Positions 51,690 to 60,391 of a stretch of 64,000 nucleotides of DNA are shown in pieces. Under the pieces are notes generated by a model, which was not told the origin of the DNA, made no database searches, and worked only from the letters and a program-made list of their open reading frames with translations. Where the stretch lies: the NCBI RefSeq assembly GCF_002975205.1, contig NZ_PCOC01000001.1:558001-622000 (forward strand). Direction: 5' to 3'. Position numbers and translations under genes: made by a program. Every line of letters begins with the position of its first letter. The stretch's first letter is position 1. Source of the DNA: Ochrobactrum vermis. GTDB lineage: Bacteria; Pseudomonadota; Alphaproteobacteria; Rhizobiales; Rhizobiaceae.

Positions 51690-52595
51690 TCAGCCGGGAA
51701 GATAGATACTATCGAGCGATGGATGGCGGTTGGTCTTAACCTCTCCACGCCCGACCAGATCTTCCAGATGTGCCAGGACCGACAAGGCTGCAGCGCCATG
51801 CAATCGCGGATCGGTCTCGCGATAGATCACTTTCACCATGTCGCTGATTGTCCGGTCGCCCTGCAGAACGCGTTCGAAAATGGCGCGTTCGCGCATCTTG
51901 CGATGCGCACGCAGGCCGCGAACGAAAGCGGCTGGTTTGGTGACTGCGCCGCCATGCCCCGGCAGATAGACTTTGTCATCACGTGCCAGCAGTTTTTCTA
52001 GCGAGGCCATGTAGTCGTTCATCGAGCCATCGGGCGGTGCAACGATGGATGTCGCCCAGGCCATGACATGATCGGCGGAAAAAAGAACGCCCGTTCCCTT
52101 CAGGCCGAACGCCATATGATTTGCGGCATGCCCCGGCGTATGCAAGCCCTCCAATGCCCAGCCGTCGCCTTCGATTGCGCTTCCGTCGGCCAGCACGATA
52201 TCCGGAGCGAAATCCGTATCGGCGCTCGCTTCGAGCATGTTCACTTCGCCGGCATAATAGGGGCGGGCGGGGCGATGCGGCCCTTCGGCAACAGTGCGCG
52301 CCCCCAGTTCCTCCTTCAGGCGCTGCGCCAAGGGTGAATGATCGCGATGGGTGTGGCTGACGAAGATGTGGCTGACCGGCCGGCCGGCAATGGCGGCGAT
52401 CAGGGTGTTGTAATGCGCTTCATCTTCCGGACCTGGATCGATGATCGCCAGCGTATCCGTGCCGATAATATAGCTGTTGGTGCCGTGAAAGGTGAAAGCG
52501 CTCGGATTGTTGGCAGTGAGGCGTAAAATGCCCTTACTCAGTTCAACCGACTTCCCATATTCGGGCGTGAAACTGCTGTCGAAAACAAGCGCCAT
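51690..52595 (-). CDS. MBL-fold metallohydrolase (LACTB2-like)
   Basis: A 301-residue metallo-beta-lactamase-fold protein. The metal motif SHTHRDHSPL gives HxHxDH, with TPGHAANHMA supplying the next His and SADHVMAW the aspartate/histidine. The C-terminal helical extension (from about residue 225) is as in the LACTB2/beta-lactamase-like hydrolase group, of which some members are RNases. The start MALVFDSSFTPEYG is preferred; a longer in-frame opening begins at 52703. Substrate unknown. It is divergent from bioY. Confidence 0.9.
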   Translation of the reverse strand: MALVFDSSFTPEYGKSVELSKGILRLTANNPSAFTFHGTNSYIIGTDTLAIIDPGPEDEAHYNTLIAAIAGRPVSHIFVSHTHRDHSPLAQRLKEELGARTVAEGPHRPARPYYAGEVNMLEASADTDFAPDIVLADGSAIEGDGWALEGLHTPGHAANHMAFGLKGTGVLFSADHVMAWATSIVAPPDGSMNDYMASLEKLLARDDKVYLPGHGGAVTKPAAFVRGLRAHRKMRERAIFERVLQGDRTISDMVKVIYRETDPRLHGAAALSVLAHLEDLVGRGEVKTNRHPSLDSIYLPG

Positions 52596-52770
52596 TGAAG
52601 CGGCTTCCATTCTTCTTTGGTTTGATTGATGAAACGGCATAGGCCTTATATAGTTGGGTTGCAAACGTGAACAGTGATGCGCACCGACAATCATGCGCCG
52701 CATGTTCGGTCCGGAAATGACATTTCGCCATTCGGTGCTGATGTACCGCGTTCAAGAAGTGGAGTTCGAT

Positions 52771-53370
52771 ATGCCCCATAGAGCAAAGTCTCGCGTTGCC
52801 GCCGCCTCTCTCGCTGCAGAATATCTGCCAACCAGACAACTGGCCCGTGCTTTCTGGTTTGTCGGCCTTGCGCTGATCGGAACGGCCGTTCTTGCCATCT
52901 CTGCCAAGATCAAGGTTGATCTGGTCTACGTCAATGTGACGATGCAGACCTTCGCTCTCTTTGCAATTTCTGCACTTTACGGTTCGCGGCTTGCTGTGGC
53001 GACCGTCGCTCTTTATCTGCTTGAAGGTGCGCTTGGCATGCCTGTCTTCACCGGGACGCCGGAGAAAGGCATCGGTCTTGCCTATATGGTCGGCCCGACG
53101 GGCGGCTACCTTCTCTCCTATCTTGCTGCGGCCTGGATCGTCGGACGCGCTGCCGACAAGGGGCTGGCGCGCAAACCTTTCGCTCTCGGTGGTGCAATGT
53201 TGCTCGCAGAAGCCGTCATTCTTGTGATGGGGGCAGGCTGGATGGCCTATCTCTTCGGTCTGGAAAAAGCCATTGCCTTCGGCTTCGGCGCCTTTATCGT
53301 CGGCGATCTTGTGAAACTCGCTCTTGCCGCCTGCGGTGTGCCAGCCGTTATGTCGCTTCTGAAACGCTAA
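52771..53370 (+). CDS. bioY: Biotin transporter S-component BioY
   Basis: A 199-residue integral membrane protein with five to six helices that binds biotin for uptake, alone or with an ECF module. Typical stretches are VNVTMQTFALFAISALYGSR (in parts), GMPVFTGTPEKGIGLAYMVGPTGGYL (in parts), and the C-terminal VGDLVKLALAACG. The start ATG 52771 has GGAG at a good distance; the frame opens from 52693 but codes an atypical leader. No ECF ATPase genes are nearby. Its terminator is the IS1182 insertion target. Confidence 0.92.
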   Translation: MPHRAKSRVAAASLAAEYLPTRQLARAFWFVGLALIGTAVLAISAKIKVDLVYVNVTMQTFALFAISALYGSRLAVATVALYLLEGALGMPVFTGTPEKGIGLAYMVGPTGGYLLSYLAAAWIVGRAADKGLARKPFALGGAMLLAEAVILVMGAGWMAYLFGLEKAIAFGFGAFIVGDLVKLALAACGVPAVMSLLKR

Positions 53371-53396
53371 GTTTTTTGTCAGCTCTGCACGTTCAA

Positions 53397-53417
53397 AGCC
53401 GGGCCTTCTGCCCGGCT
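53397..53417 (+). terminator. bioY terminator hairpin, left copy of the IS1182 target duplication
   Basis: AGCCGGGC-CTTCT-GCCCGGCT is a perfect hairpin. The identical 21 bases occur at 54946-54966. Because the loop CTTCT is in the same orientation on both sides, the copies are direct repeats (a target duplication), not part of the IS inverted repeat. The left copy now lacks the T tract; the right copy still has TTTTC. Confidence 0.8.
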
Positions 53418-54945
53418 CAGACCGCTGACAAACCCCGTCATTTTTTTGGCGGGGTTTTATTTTGTGTTGATCTGCGAGATGGATCGGCTGTTTTAACCAG
53501 GCCGTTGAGATGCCCCTTTTCTCATGTGGGGCTTGGCTGGCTGGCCTTGGTGAGGGCGATTGCGATCTTCTTGATGTTCTGGGCGGCTGCGGCCAGCAGG
53601 CACTGGCATTGGACGCGCACGAGACTTCGGAAGCGGGCATAGCGGTGGCCGTGCAGTTGCTTGGCATCGGCGAAGGAACGTTCGACGGTCTCCTTGCGGC
53701 GCTTGTAGATCGCTTTGCCCCAGGTGGTGAGGCGATGGCTATCGGTGCGCTGGCGGGCATCGGCCCAGACATGACGGGTGATGGTGCGCACCGCCTTGCT
53801 GTTGGATGTGCACGACGCCAGAAGCGGGCAGCCGCCACAGATGGCGGGGTCGGATGTATAGTGCCTGTAGCCGTTGCGGTCGGTGGTGGCGTAGGTGAGA
53901 AGCTGGCCTTGCGGGCAACGATAGCCGTCCTGTTCGGTGTCATGGACGAACTTCGACTTACGCATCATGCCGGCTCTGGGTGGGGTCGGATTGCGGTAGC
54001 CGGTAACACCGAGAATGTCCCTGTTCTCCAGGCCTTTGGCGATGCCGGCCGTCGCATAGCCGGCATCCAGCCCGACAGCACCGACGTCGAAGCCGAACCG
54101 CTCACGCTGGCGGTCCAGCCGGTCGAGATAGACGATACTGTCATGCACGTTGGCCGGCGTCGCATGGGTGTCGGTGATGATCGCAAGTCGGCCATCCACC
54201 GTGCGGTGATCCAGATAGAAGAAGCCCTTCGGCTTGCCGTCGCGCACCATGTAGCCGCTGTCGGGATCGGTTCGGCTGACCTTGGTCTGCTTGACCTCGG
54301 CTTCGCGCTCCTTTTCCTTCAATGGCTTCTGGCCGTGCAACACCCGCTCGGCCTCGATCGCCCGGTCGAGATCGGCCCAGTAGTCGGAGCGCGACTTGGC
54401 CACCATCTCGAGATCGTATTTGCCCTTGTTGGCATTGGCTTTCAGATGCGTCGAGTCGGTATAGAGAACCGTACCGTCGACCAGACCGTGATCTATAGCC
54501 TGCTCGACGATATGGTCAAAAATGTCCTGGGCGACCGAAGTGTCGTTGAAGCGCCGGCGGCGGTTCTGGGAAAGCGTCGAGGCATCGAACACGCCATCGG
54601 TCAACTTCATCCTCAGAAACCAGCGATAGGCGACATTGACCTCGATCTCGCGCACCAACTGACGTTCCGAGCGGATGCCGAACAGGTAACCGATGAACAG
54701 CGCCTTGAACATCAAGGTCGGGTCGAGCGGCGGACGACCGTTGTCGGCGCAATAAAGCCCCGCAACCCGATCATGGATAAAGGAAAAGTCTATCACCGCA
54801 TCGATCTTGCGAAGCAGATGATCCTTGGGCACCAGGCTGTCGAGCGTTACCATCTCGAGAGCCGTCTGTTCGGGAGCAGGTTTCTTCAACATGACCCAGT
54901 GAATCACAAACCCCTGGTCAGAGCCAGGGGTTTGTCAGCAGTCTG
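53418..54945 (-). mobile_element. IS1182-family element, 1528 bp, complete
   Basis: The ends are 19-bp inverted repeats differing at one base: CAGACCGCTGACAAACCCC at the left, and the complement of CAGACTGCTGACAAACCCC at the right (54927-54945). The single transposase gene is intact. Each end carries a hairpin just inside (AACCCCGTC with a T tract at the left, AACCCCTGG/CCAGGGGTT at the right) that could stop outside transcription. The flanking 21-bp repeats are the bioY terminator. Confidence 0.88.
53522..54892 (-). CDS. IS1182-family transposase
   Basis: A 456-residue DDE (DUF772/transposase_11) transposase. The N-terminal domain has SLVPKDHLLRKID and DPTLMFKALFIGYLFG. Catalytic residues lie in LYTDSTHLKAN, VGLDAGYATAG and VERSFADAKQLHGHRYAR. 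A cysteine cluster, ICGGCPLLASC, precedes the last motif. The ATG at 54892 (MLKKPAPEQTAL) is the usual family start; an in-frame GTG at 54907 is an alternative. The frame is complete, so the element may be active. Confidence 0.92.
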   Translation of the reverse strand: MLKKPAPEQTALEMVTLDSLVPKDHLLRKIDAVIDFSFIHDRVAGLYCADNGRPPLDPTLMFKALFIGYLFGIRSERQLVREIEVNVAYRWFLRMKLTDGVFDASTLSQNRRRRFNDTSVAQDIFDHIVEQAIDHGLVDGTVLYTDSTHLKANANKGKYDLEMVAKSRSDYWADLDRAIEAERVLHGQKPLKEKEREAEVKQTKVSRTDPDSGYMVRDGKPKGFFYLDHRTVDGRLAIITDTHATPANVHDSIVYLDRLDRQRERFGFDVGAVGLDAGYATAGIAKGLENRDILGVTGYRNPTPPRAGMMRKSKFVHDTEQDGYRCPQGQLLTYATTDRNGYRHYTSDPAICGGCPLLASCTSNSKAVRTITRHVWADARQRTDSHRLTTWGKAIYKRRKETVERSFADAKQLHGHRYARFRSLVRVQCQCLLAAAAQNIKKIAIALTKASQPSPT

Positions 54946-54966
54946 AGCCGGGCCTTCTGCCCGGCT
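54946..54966 (+). terminator. bioY terminator hairpin, right copy of the IS1182 target duplication
   Basis: Identical to 53397-53417 in sequence and orientation, and followed by TTTTC, so this copy keeps the full terminator form. Confidence 0.8.
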
Positions 54967-55060
54967 TTTCTTGTTTCAGTTGAAACTGCTTCGCGATTGA
55001 CAGACGCCCCATCGTTGAGCTTTGTCGCTATAAGAAATCTGTTTTTACGGGGAGGATGAT

Positions 55061-55570
55061 TTGCACGTCGAAACTCTGGTGGTCGAACCGCTGACGAAAG
55101 AGGCTTTTGCGCCATTTGGCGATGTCATCGAGACAGAAGGGGCCGAGCTGCGCCTGATCAACAATGGCACCACGGAGCGGTATCACGACCTCGCCCGTGT
55201 TGAAGCTGCCGGTGCCGATGCAAAGGTTCTCGTCAATATTTTCCGAGGCCAGTCGTTCGAAGCGCCAATCGATATCGTCATGATGGAACGCCATCCTTTC
55301 GGCTCGCAGGCATTCATTCCGCTGAACGGCAGGCCGTTTCTTGTGGTGGTCGCCGAAGATGCCGGCGGCAAGCCCGCCCATCTGCGTGTTTTCCTTGCGC
55401 GCGGCGATCAGGGCGTCAACTATTTGCGCAATGCGTGGCACCATCCGCTCTTGGCGTTGGAGCAGAAGTCCGATTTTCTGGTTGTCGACAGAGCTGGCAA
55501 GGAAGACAATCTGGAAGAGTTTTTCTTCGCCGATACCGTCTATCGCATCGAAATGACGAAAGCCGTCTGA
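55061..55570 (+). CDS. allA: Ureidoglycolate lyase
   Basis: A 169-residue cupin-like enzyme that splits ureidoglycolate to glyoxylate and urea in purine (allantoin) breakdown. Family segments are [17 protein letters not shown] at the N terminus, [11 protein letters not shown], and the C-terminal [19 protein letters not shown]. The start is TTG 55061, with GGGGAGG five bases upstream. It is followed after 19 bases by uraH, which acts earlier in the same pathway, so the two likely form an operon. Confidence 0.92.
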   Translation: MHVETLVVEPLTKEAFAPFGDVIETEGAELRLINNGTTERYHDLARVEAAGADAKVLVNIFRGQSFEAPIDIVMMERHPFGSQAFIPLNGRPFLVVVAEDAGGKPAHLRVFLARGDQGVNYLRNAWHHPLLALEQKSDFLVVDRAGKEDNLEEFFFADTVYRIEMTKAV

Positions 55571-55589
55571 GCTTCATCTGAGGGATATC

Positions 55590-55946
55590 ATGGGAAAACT
55601 TTCCACACATGTTCTCGACACCGCACATGGCAGCCCCGCCGCAGCGATGCGCATCGAACTCTATCGTATTGGCGCAAATGGCACATCCGAACTCATCAAG
55701 CGTACGGTAACCAATCTCGACGGACGGACAGACGCGCCTCTGCTTTCCGGCGATGAATTGCGAACTGGCACTTATGAATTGCAGTTTCATGTTGCAGAAT
55801 ATTTTGACGGACGCGGCGCAGAACAGGCCAACCCGCCTTTCCTTGACCTCATCCCGATCCGCTTCGCAATCGCCGCTTCTGACGGCAATTACCATGTGCC
55901 GTTGCTTGTCAGCCCATGGTCCTATTCAACCTATCGCGGAAGCTGA
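55590..55946 (+). CDS. uraH: 5-hydroxyisourate hydrolase
   Basis: A 118-residue transthyretin-like enzyme that hydrolyses 5-hydroxyisourate, the product of urate oxidation. The N-terminal signature [14 protein letters not shown] provides a catalytic histidine, and the C-terminal YSTYRGS tetrapeptide (YRGS) is diagnostic and separates it from animal transthyretin. It is complete. It follows allA closely, with no terminator between them. Confidence 0.95.
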   Translation: MGKLSTHVLDTAHGSPAAAMRIELYRIGANGTSELIKRTVTNLDGRTDAPLLSGDELRTGTYELQFHVAEYFDGRGAEQANPPFLDLIPIRFAIAASDGNYHVPLLVSPWSYSTYRGS

Positions 55947-56014
55947 TCCGGACTTATCCTCTTTACGAGCAGACCAATTAGACTCCTCGCAACATCTATT
56001 GCGAGGAGTTGTTC

Positions 56015-56851
56015 ATGGACCAAACCCCAAATCTGAAATTGCCCTATATCCTGCCCAGTGAGGCTCAGAAGCATGTCACTCACAATGAGGCATTGCGGCT
56101 GCTTGATGCTGTTGTGCATCTGAGCGTCAAATCACGGACCCAAACCGAAGCGCCCGAAACTCCTGGCAGCGGGTATCGTTATATTGTGGCTGCACCGGCT
56201 ACGGGAACGTGGGTCGGAAAAGAGGGCGCGATTGCCTCTTTCATCGATGGTGGTTGGCTGTTTGCGACGCCCGGGATCGGCTGGCAGGCCTATGTTGAAA
56301 ACGAAGCACAATTGCTTGTTTTCGATGGCACACTTTGGAAGGGCGCATCATCAGTGCCAGAAAGCCTGTCATTGTCCATGTTGGGTGTGCATGCGACTGC
56401 CGATGCGGTCAACCGGTTCGTTGTTTCGTCGGATGCCAGCCTGTTCAACAATGCCGGTGCAGGACATCAGGTGAAGTTGAACAAGCAGATGGTTACGGAT
56501 ACGGCAAGCCTCCTGTATCAGACGAACTGGACCGGCTTTGCTGAAATGGGGCTGAATGGCAGCAATGACTTCAGCGTCAAGGTGAGTAGTGACACGGGAC
56601 AATGGCGAGAGGCGATCAGGGTCGATCACGCGACCGGCAATGTTGCAGTGGGTTCGATCTGGCCACAGACCCGGCTTCACGTCGACGGCCCAATCCGTCC
56701 CGCGTCCTATGCCGTTGCGTCGCTACCTTCTGCCGGAAGCCATGGTGCGGGTGCAATGGTTTTCCTCACCAGTGCTCCGTCCGGTGCGGAGATGCTCTAT
56801 TCGGATGGCACGAACTGGCGAAGCATTCGCAGCGGCGCCATAATTGCCTAA
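56015..56851 (+). CDS. DUF2793 domain protein (phage or GTA spike/fibre-like)
   Basis: A 278-residue soluble protein. The N-terminal DUF2793 domain includes PYILPSEAQKHVTHNEALRL and GWLFATPGIGWQAYV. The C-terminal half is repetitive in strand pattern and Gly/Ser/Thr rich (VRVDHATGNVAVGSIWPQTRLH), which suggests a fibre or spike. DUF2793 proteins occur in phage tails and, as I recall, in gene transfer agent head spikes. No phage genes surround it. A good AGGAG site lies six bases before the ATG at 56015. Confidence 0.78.
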   Translation: MDQTPNLKLPYILPSEAQKHVTHNEALRLLDAVVHLSVKSRTQTEAPETPGSGYRYIVAAPATGTWVGKEGAIASFIDGGWLFATPGIGWQAYVENEAQLLVFDGTLWKGASSVPESLSLSMLGVHATADAVNRFVVSSDASLFNNAGAGHQVKLNKQMVTDTASLLYQTNWTGFAEMGLNGSNDFSVKVSSDTGQWREAIRVDHATGNVAVGSIWPQTRLHVDGPIRPASYAVASLPSAGSHGAGAMVFLTSAPSGAEMLYSDGTNWRSIRSGAIIA

Positions 56852-56852
56852 A

Positions 56853-56952
56853 GCATAATCCGACCGGAGTGAAACGCGGATCGATAAGATTATGCGTTGG
56901 ACAGAAAAGCCTAGAACGCTGATCTGACTCAATCAGATCGAAACGTGCTCTG
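56853..56952 (+). repeat. Mosaic palindromic intergenic repeat 7 (modules A' and B)
   Basis: A diverged module A with arms GCATAATC and GATTATGC (56853-56895), then module B at about 56912-56952, containing GATCTGACTCAATCAGATCG and GTGCTCT. The order matches repeat 5. Confidence 0.7.
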
Positions 56953-57138
56953 AGGAAAAGTGCGACGGATTGGTTCGCACAGTTGCCAAGATACTGTTTA
57001 TGGGCCGTAATTTCGCCAAAAGGCGTTTGTTAAGCCCCTGCAACGGCAATTGATATAGTCCTGCCGTAGGACTCATGTTAACGGTGGCGAGAAATTAGAA
57101 TGCTTCGCAGCTATAACGCACCGAAAGCCGCGAAGGGA

Positions 57139-57166
57139 TTGACTAAGCTTTAGTCCACAATATTAG
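57139..57166 (+). promoter_or_regulatory. Possible sigma70 promoter before the wbkD-like gene, with palindrome
   Basis: TTGACT (57139-57144) and TATTAG (57161-57166) are spaced 16 bases apart, a fair sigma70-type match. An inverted repeat GACTAA-GCT-TTAGTC (57141-57155) overlaps the -35 and spacer and could be an operator. It lies 70-97 bases before the gene start. Sequence match only. Confidence 0.3.
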
Positions 57167-57235
57167 TATAAATAGCCTTATGGCGCTGGAATCGTTCCGG
57201 TATTTCTCTCTAAAGGAGAGCGGGATAACACGCGT

Positions 57236-59104
57236 ATGAGTTTGAAATATCCATGGCAGAGATTGGCGCTTTTGCCCCGCGCCAGCAAACAGATCATTCT
57301 GATGCTGAGCGACTGTGTATTGCTTTTGCTGTCTGCCTATCTGGCATTTGTCATACGTCTCGGTTTCGTTTTTGTGCCGAACGAAGGACAAACGTTCCTG
57401 ATTTTCATTGCGCCTGTACTAGCAATCCCGGTTTTTGTCCGTTTCGGACTTTACCGCGCCATCATCCGTTATCTCGCAGAACGCGCGATTTGGCCGATTT
57501 TTCAGGCCACTGCGATCGGTGCGCTGTTCTGGGTCGCGCTCGTATTCCTGATGGAACTTTATGGCAGCACAGGTCTGCCGCGTTCTGTCCCCTTGCTCTA
57601 CTGGCTTTTGAGTACGGTTTTCATCTCCGCCAGCCGTTTCGGTGCGAAATGGCTTCTGCGTAGTTCCGAGTCAGACAAGCGTTATACGAGTTCCGCATTG
57701 ATCATCGGTGTCGGCGAACCTGCCCGCCAGCTGGCAACGGCGCTTCGCAGCCATAGCGACACATTGGTCGTTGGTTTTGTCGATCCTGATGGCGAGCTCA
57801 ACGGTATGGATATTATCGGGTTGCGAGTCTACGGGGTGGAAGACATTCCCGCCCTGATCGACAATTACGGCATCAAGCAGGTCGTCGTGTCGGAGCCGGC
57901 ACTGGAACAGAAACAGCGTCAGGATTTCGCGCGTCTTCTGGGGCGTCTTCCGGTCAGTACGCGTATTCTTCCACCGATCGCCGATCTGACGGCAGGCAAA
58001 TATCTGGTCAGTTCGCTGCGCAATGTCGAGATTGACGATCTGCTCGGCCGTTCGCCTGTGCCGCCGGATGCCGCCCTCCTGCGAGAAGTGGTCGAGGGCC
58101 GGTGTATCATGGTGACGGGAGCCGGAGGCTCGATCGGCAGTCAACTCTGCCGCACTATTTCGCAATGGAACCCGGCCTGCGTGGTCTTGTTCGAATCCAG
58201 TGAATTCGCGCTTTACAACATAGACCGGCAGTTAAGGCAGATAGCCAGTTGCGAAATCGTGCCTATCCTGGGTTCAGTCCGTGACCGGGCCTGTGTCGAG
58301 AAAGCCATTCGTGATTATAATGTCGACACGGTCTATCATTGCGCAGCCTATAAACACGTGCCTCTCGTAGAGAAGAACCCGCTGATCGGCATCTTCAACA
58401 ATGTTTTCGGTACATTGGAAGTGGCGCAGGCTGCTCTCAACACCGACGTTGAACGGATGGTGCTCATCTCGTCCGACAAAGCCGTGCGGCCCACGAATGT
58501 GATGGGTGCAACCAAGCGCTGGGCCGAACTGGTCGTTTATTATTGCGGTAAGCTCGCCGAACAATCCGGGAAAAAGAAGGCATTTTATTCCGTGCGTTTC
58601 GGCAATGTGCTTGGCTCGAACGGCTCGGTGGTTCCGCTTTTCCGCGAACAGATTGCCGATGGCGGCCCTATTACGCTGACGCATGATGATATGACCCGCT
58701 ACTTCATGTCGATCAAGGAAGCAGCCGAGCTTATCGTACAGTCAGGCGGCATCGCTGAATCCGGCGACACGGTCCTGCTGGAGATGGGCGAGCCGGTGAA
58801 GATCCGCGATCTGGCCGAGAATATGATCCTGTTGGCAGGTCTGACCGTCCGGAGTGAGGAGAACCCGCACGGTGATATCGCCATTGAAGTGACAGGTATC
58901 CGTGAAGGCGAGAAGATGTATGAAGAACTCTTCTATGATCCTTCACAGGCAAAGCCGACACGACACCCGAAGATCATGCGCGCCCCGCAGGGCAAGAAGG
59001 CTGCGGTAGACGTTCCAGCCAGTCTCACGGCTCTTCGTATGGCCATGGAAAGCGGTGACGTCGATGCTGTCCGCAAGATTCTGTTCGACGTTATAGCTTC
59101 CTGA
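57236..59104 (+). CDS. Membrane nucleotide-sugar 4,6-dehydratase/epimerase (WbkD/CapD-like)
   Basis: A 622-residue protein with four to five N-terminal membrane helices (about 15-130), a first Rossmann-like part (about 150-265), and a C-terminal dehydratase domain with GAGGSIGS (295-302) and SSDKAVRPTNVMGATKRW. This is the CapD/WbpM/FlaA1 type of UDP-GlcNAc 4,6-dehydratase. In Brucella the similar gene wbkD is needed for UDP-QuiNAc and O-antigen synthesis and lies next to wbkF, as here. The exact product is inferred. Its 3' end overlaps the convergent wbkF-like gene by 14 bases. Confidence 0.88.
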   Translation: MSLKYPWQRLALLPRASKQIILMLSDCVLLLLSAYLAFVIRLGFVFVPNEGQTFLIFIAPVLAIPVFVRFGLYRAIIRYLAERAIWPIFQATAIGALFWVALVFLMELYGSTGLPRSVPLLYWLLSTVFISASRFGAKWLLRSSESDKRYTSSALIIGVGEPARQLATALRSHSDTLVVGFVDPDGELNGMDIIGLRVYGVEDIPALIDNYGIKQVVVSEPALEQKQRQDFARLLGRLPVSTRILPPIADLTAGKYLVSSLRNVEIDDLLGRSPVPPDAALLREVVEGRCIMVTGAGGSIGSQLCRTISQWNPACVVLFESSEFALYNIDRQLRQIASCEIVPILGSVRDRACVEKAIRDYNVDTVYHCAAYKHVPLVEKNPLIGIFNNVFGTLEVAQAALNTDVERMVLISSDKAVRPTNVMGATKRWAELVVYYCGKLAEQSGKKKAFYSVRFGNVLGSNGSVVPLFREQIADGGPITLTHDDMTRYFMSIKEAAELIVQSGGIAESGDTVLLEMGEPVKIRDLAENMILLAGLTVRSEENPHGDIAIEVTGIREGEKMYEELFYDPSQAKPTRHPKIMRAPQGKKAAVDVPASLTALRMAMESGDVDAVRKILFDVIAS

Positions 59105-60098
59105 AGCGCCCGCGAAAATCCAGCAGCAAAACCAGAGTCGCGACAACTGCCACGAGCAGAAAAGCGACCTGTGTGATTGTGTGGTCCAGAGCGAGTAACG
59201 CCGTGGCACAGGCAATGAGAATCAGATTCAGGAGCGCCACGTGGCCGACGACCTTCGGCACGCTCCAGCCGGAGCGCTTCGCCGCCTGATAGGCGTGTTT
59301 CGAATGCGCCTTCAGGATATTCTCGCCCTGGCTCAAACGCATCACGATGGTCGTGCCTGCATCGAGAATGTAATAGAGCGGCAGGATCAGCGCGACGGCG
59401 ATGTGTGTTTCCCGCGCGAGCAGGATCAGCGCCGTGCCTGTGATCAAACCAAGCGGCAAACTTCCTGAATCGCCTAGAAAGACTGTTGCCGGTGGACGAT
59501 TGAAGAGGGCAAAGCCAAGAATCCCGCCGGCTGCGATGATACCGATACCGCCGCTTTCCAGCCCGGCCAAACCAAGCACGGCCAGAATGCCAATGCCAGC
59601 CAGTGGAAGCCCTATGCCTGCCGCGGTCATAAGATCAAGACCATCCATGAAATTGGTGACGTTGATCGCTACCACCAGTGCCAGGACAATCAGCGTTGCT
59701 TCAAGCCAGTGGGGCAGGAGCTCCGGTAAAAGCCGGAATTCCGGTCCCAGACCATAAACAACCAGCCCAGCAGCCAGGAATTGCGATCCCAATCTGACAA
59801 GTGCCGAAAGCTCATAGCGGTCGTCTAGCCCGCCCACGATCCAGAGCAGCAGCGAGGCCGCGGAAAGGCAAAGAGCCAGATGTGCATTGACCTCCAGATC
59901 CGGGGCAAAGATCAGCAGTGTTGCGATGATAGAAGGAACGAGCGCCAGCCCGCCGATTTGCCGTGCTATTGTCGTATGGTTGGACCGCGAACTCATCCGC
60001 GCCGCGAGAAAGTGCGCGGGCAATAGCCGGTTCAGCAGATAGAGACCGATGCCGCACAAGGTGGCGCTGACGAGAAACGAAATCAACAAAAACAGCAT
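59091..60098 (-). CDS. Undecaprenyl-phosphate sugar-1-phosphate transferase (WbkF/WecA-like)
   Basis: A 335-residue membrane enzyme of the MraY/WecA family with about 10 helices. The conserved segments are GGLDDRYELS (DD motif), NVTNFMDGLDL and FLGDSGSLPLG. It moves a sugar phosphate onto undecaprenyl phosphate, starting O-antigen or capsule synthesis. It is similar to Brucella WbkF, thought to transfer QuiNAc-phosphate, and lies next to the wbkD-like gene. Its 3' end overlaps that gene by 14 bases in convergent orientation. Confidence 0.88.
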   Translation of the reverse strand: MLFLLISFLVSATLCGIGLYLLNRLLPAHFLAARMSSRSNHTTIARQIGGLALVPSIIATLLIFAPDLEVNAHLALCLSAASLLLWIVGGLDDRYELSALVRLGSQFLAAGLVVYGLGPEFRLLPELLPHWLEATLIVLALVVAINVTNFMDGLDLMTAAGIGLPLAGIGILAVLGLAGLESGGIGIIAAGGILGFALFNRPPATVFLGDSGSLPLGLITGTALILLARETHIAVALILPLYYILDAGTTIVMRLSQGENILKAHSKHAYQAAKRSGWSVPKVVGHVALLNLILIACATALLALDHTITQVAFLLVAVVATLVLLLDFRGRFRKL

Positions 60099-60316
60099 AG
60101 TGAATACCGAAAAAACACTCGTCTATAGGAAGTAGCAGCTTTGAAGCCGGACGCAAATCGGCGCTTTCGTTTTGAGGATCTGGCAGCAGCAATATGCGGT
60201 TGAAAACATTCTTCACAGGACCTGTAAGCTTGTGCGGGATTTCGCCATTAGGCGATTGCGCTTGGGTTTCGAAGCGGCTATAAGGCCGCGCAACCGATTG
60301 CTTCGGTATGATTTGT

Positions 60317-60391
60317 TGGGGCGTAGCCAAGCGGTAAGGCACCGGTTTTTGGTACCGGCATTCCCTGGTTCGAATCCAGGCGCCCCAGCCA
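60317..60391 (+). tRNA. tRNA-Gln (anticodon TTG), CCA encoded
   Basis: A 75-base cloverleaf. The acceptor arms TGGGGCG and CGCCCCA pair, with discriminator G and an encoded CCA. The D arm includes AGCCAAGCGGTAAGGC. The anticodon stem is CCGGT/ACCGG with loop TTTTGGT, giving anticodon TTG at 60349-60351. The T arm has CCTGG-TTCGAAT-CCAGG. It is very close to E. coli tRNA-Gln(UUG). It lies between the wbkF-like gene and the A+T-rich locus, a position often used for island insertion. Confidence 0.95.

Noticed and set aside
52640..52660. BioR-like operator near bioY (TTATATAG)
   Set aside because: It differs from the TTATMKATAA consensus at several places, so it is not reported as a site.
53510..54946. 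A 478-codon plus-strand frame across the IS1182 transposase
   Set aside because: It is the exact antisense of the transposase, and the transposase has the family motifs. The antisense translation has no recognisable domain and is a by-product of G+C-rich codon use.
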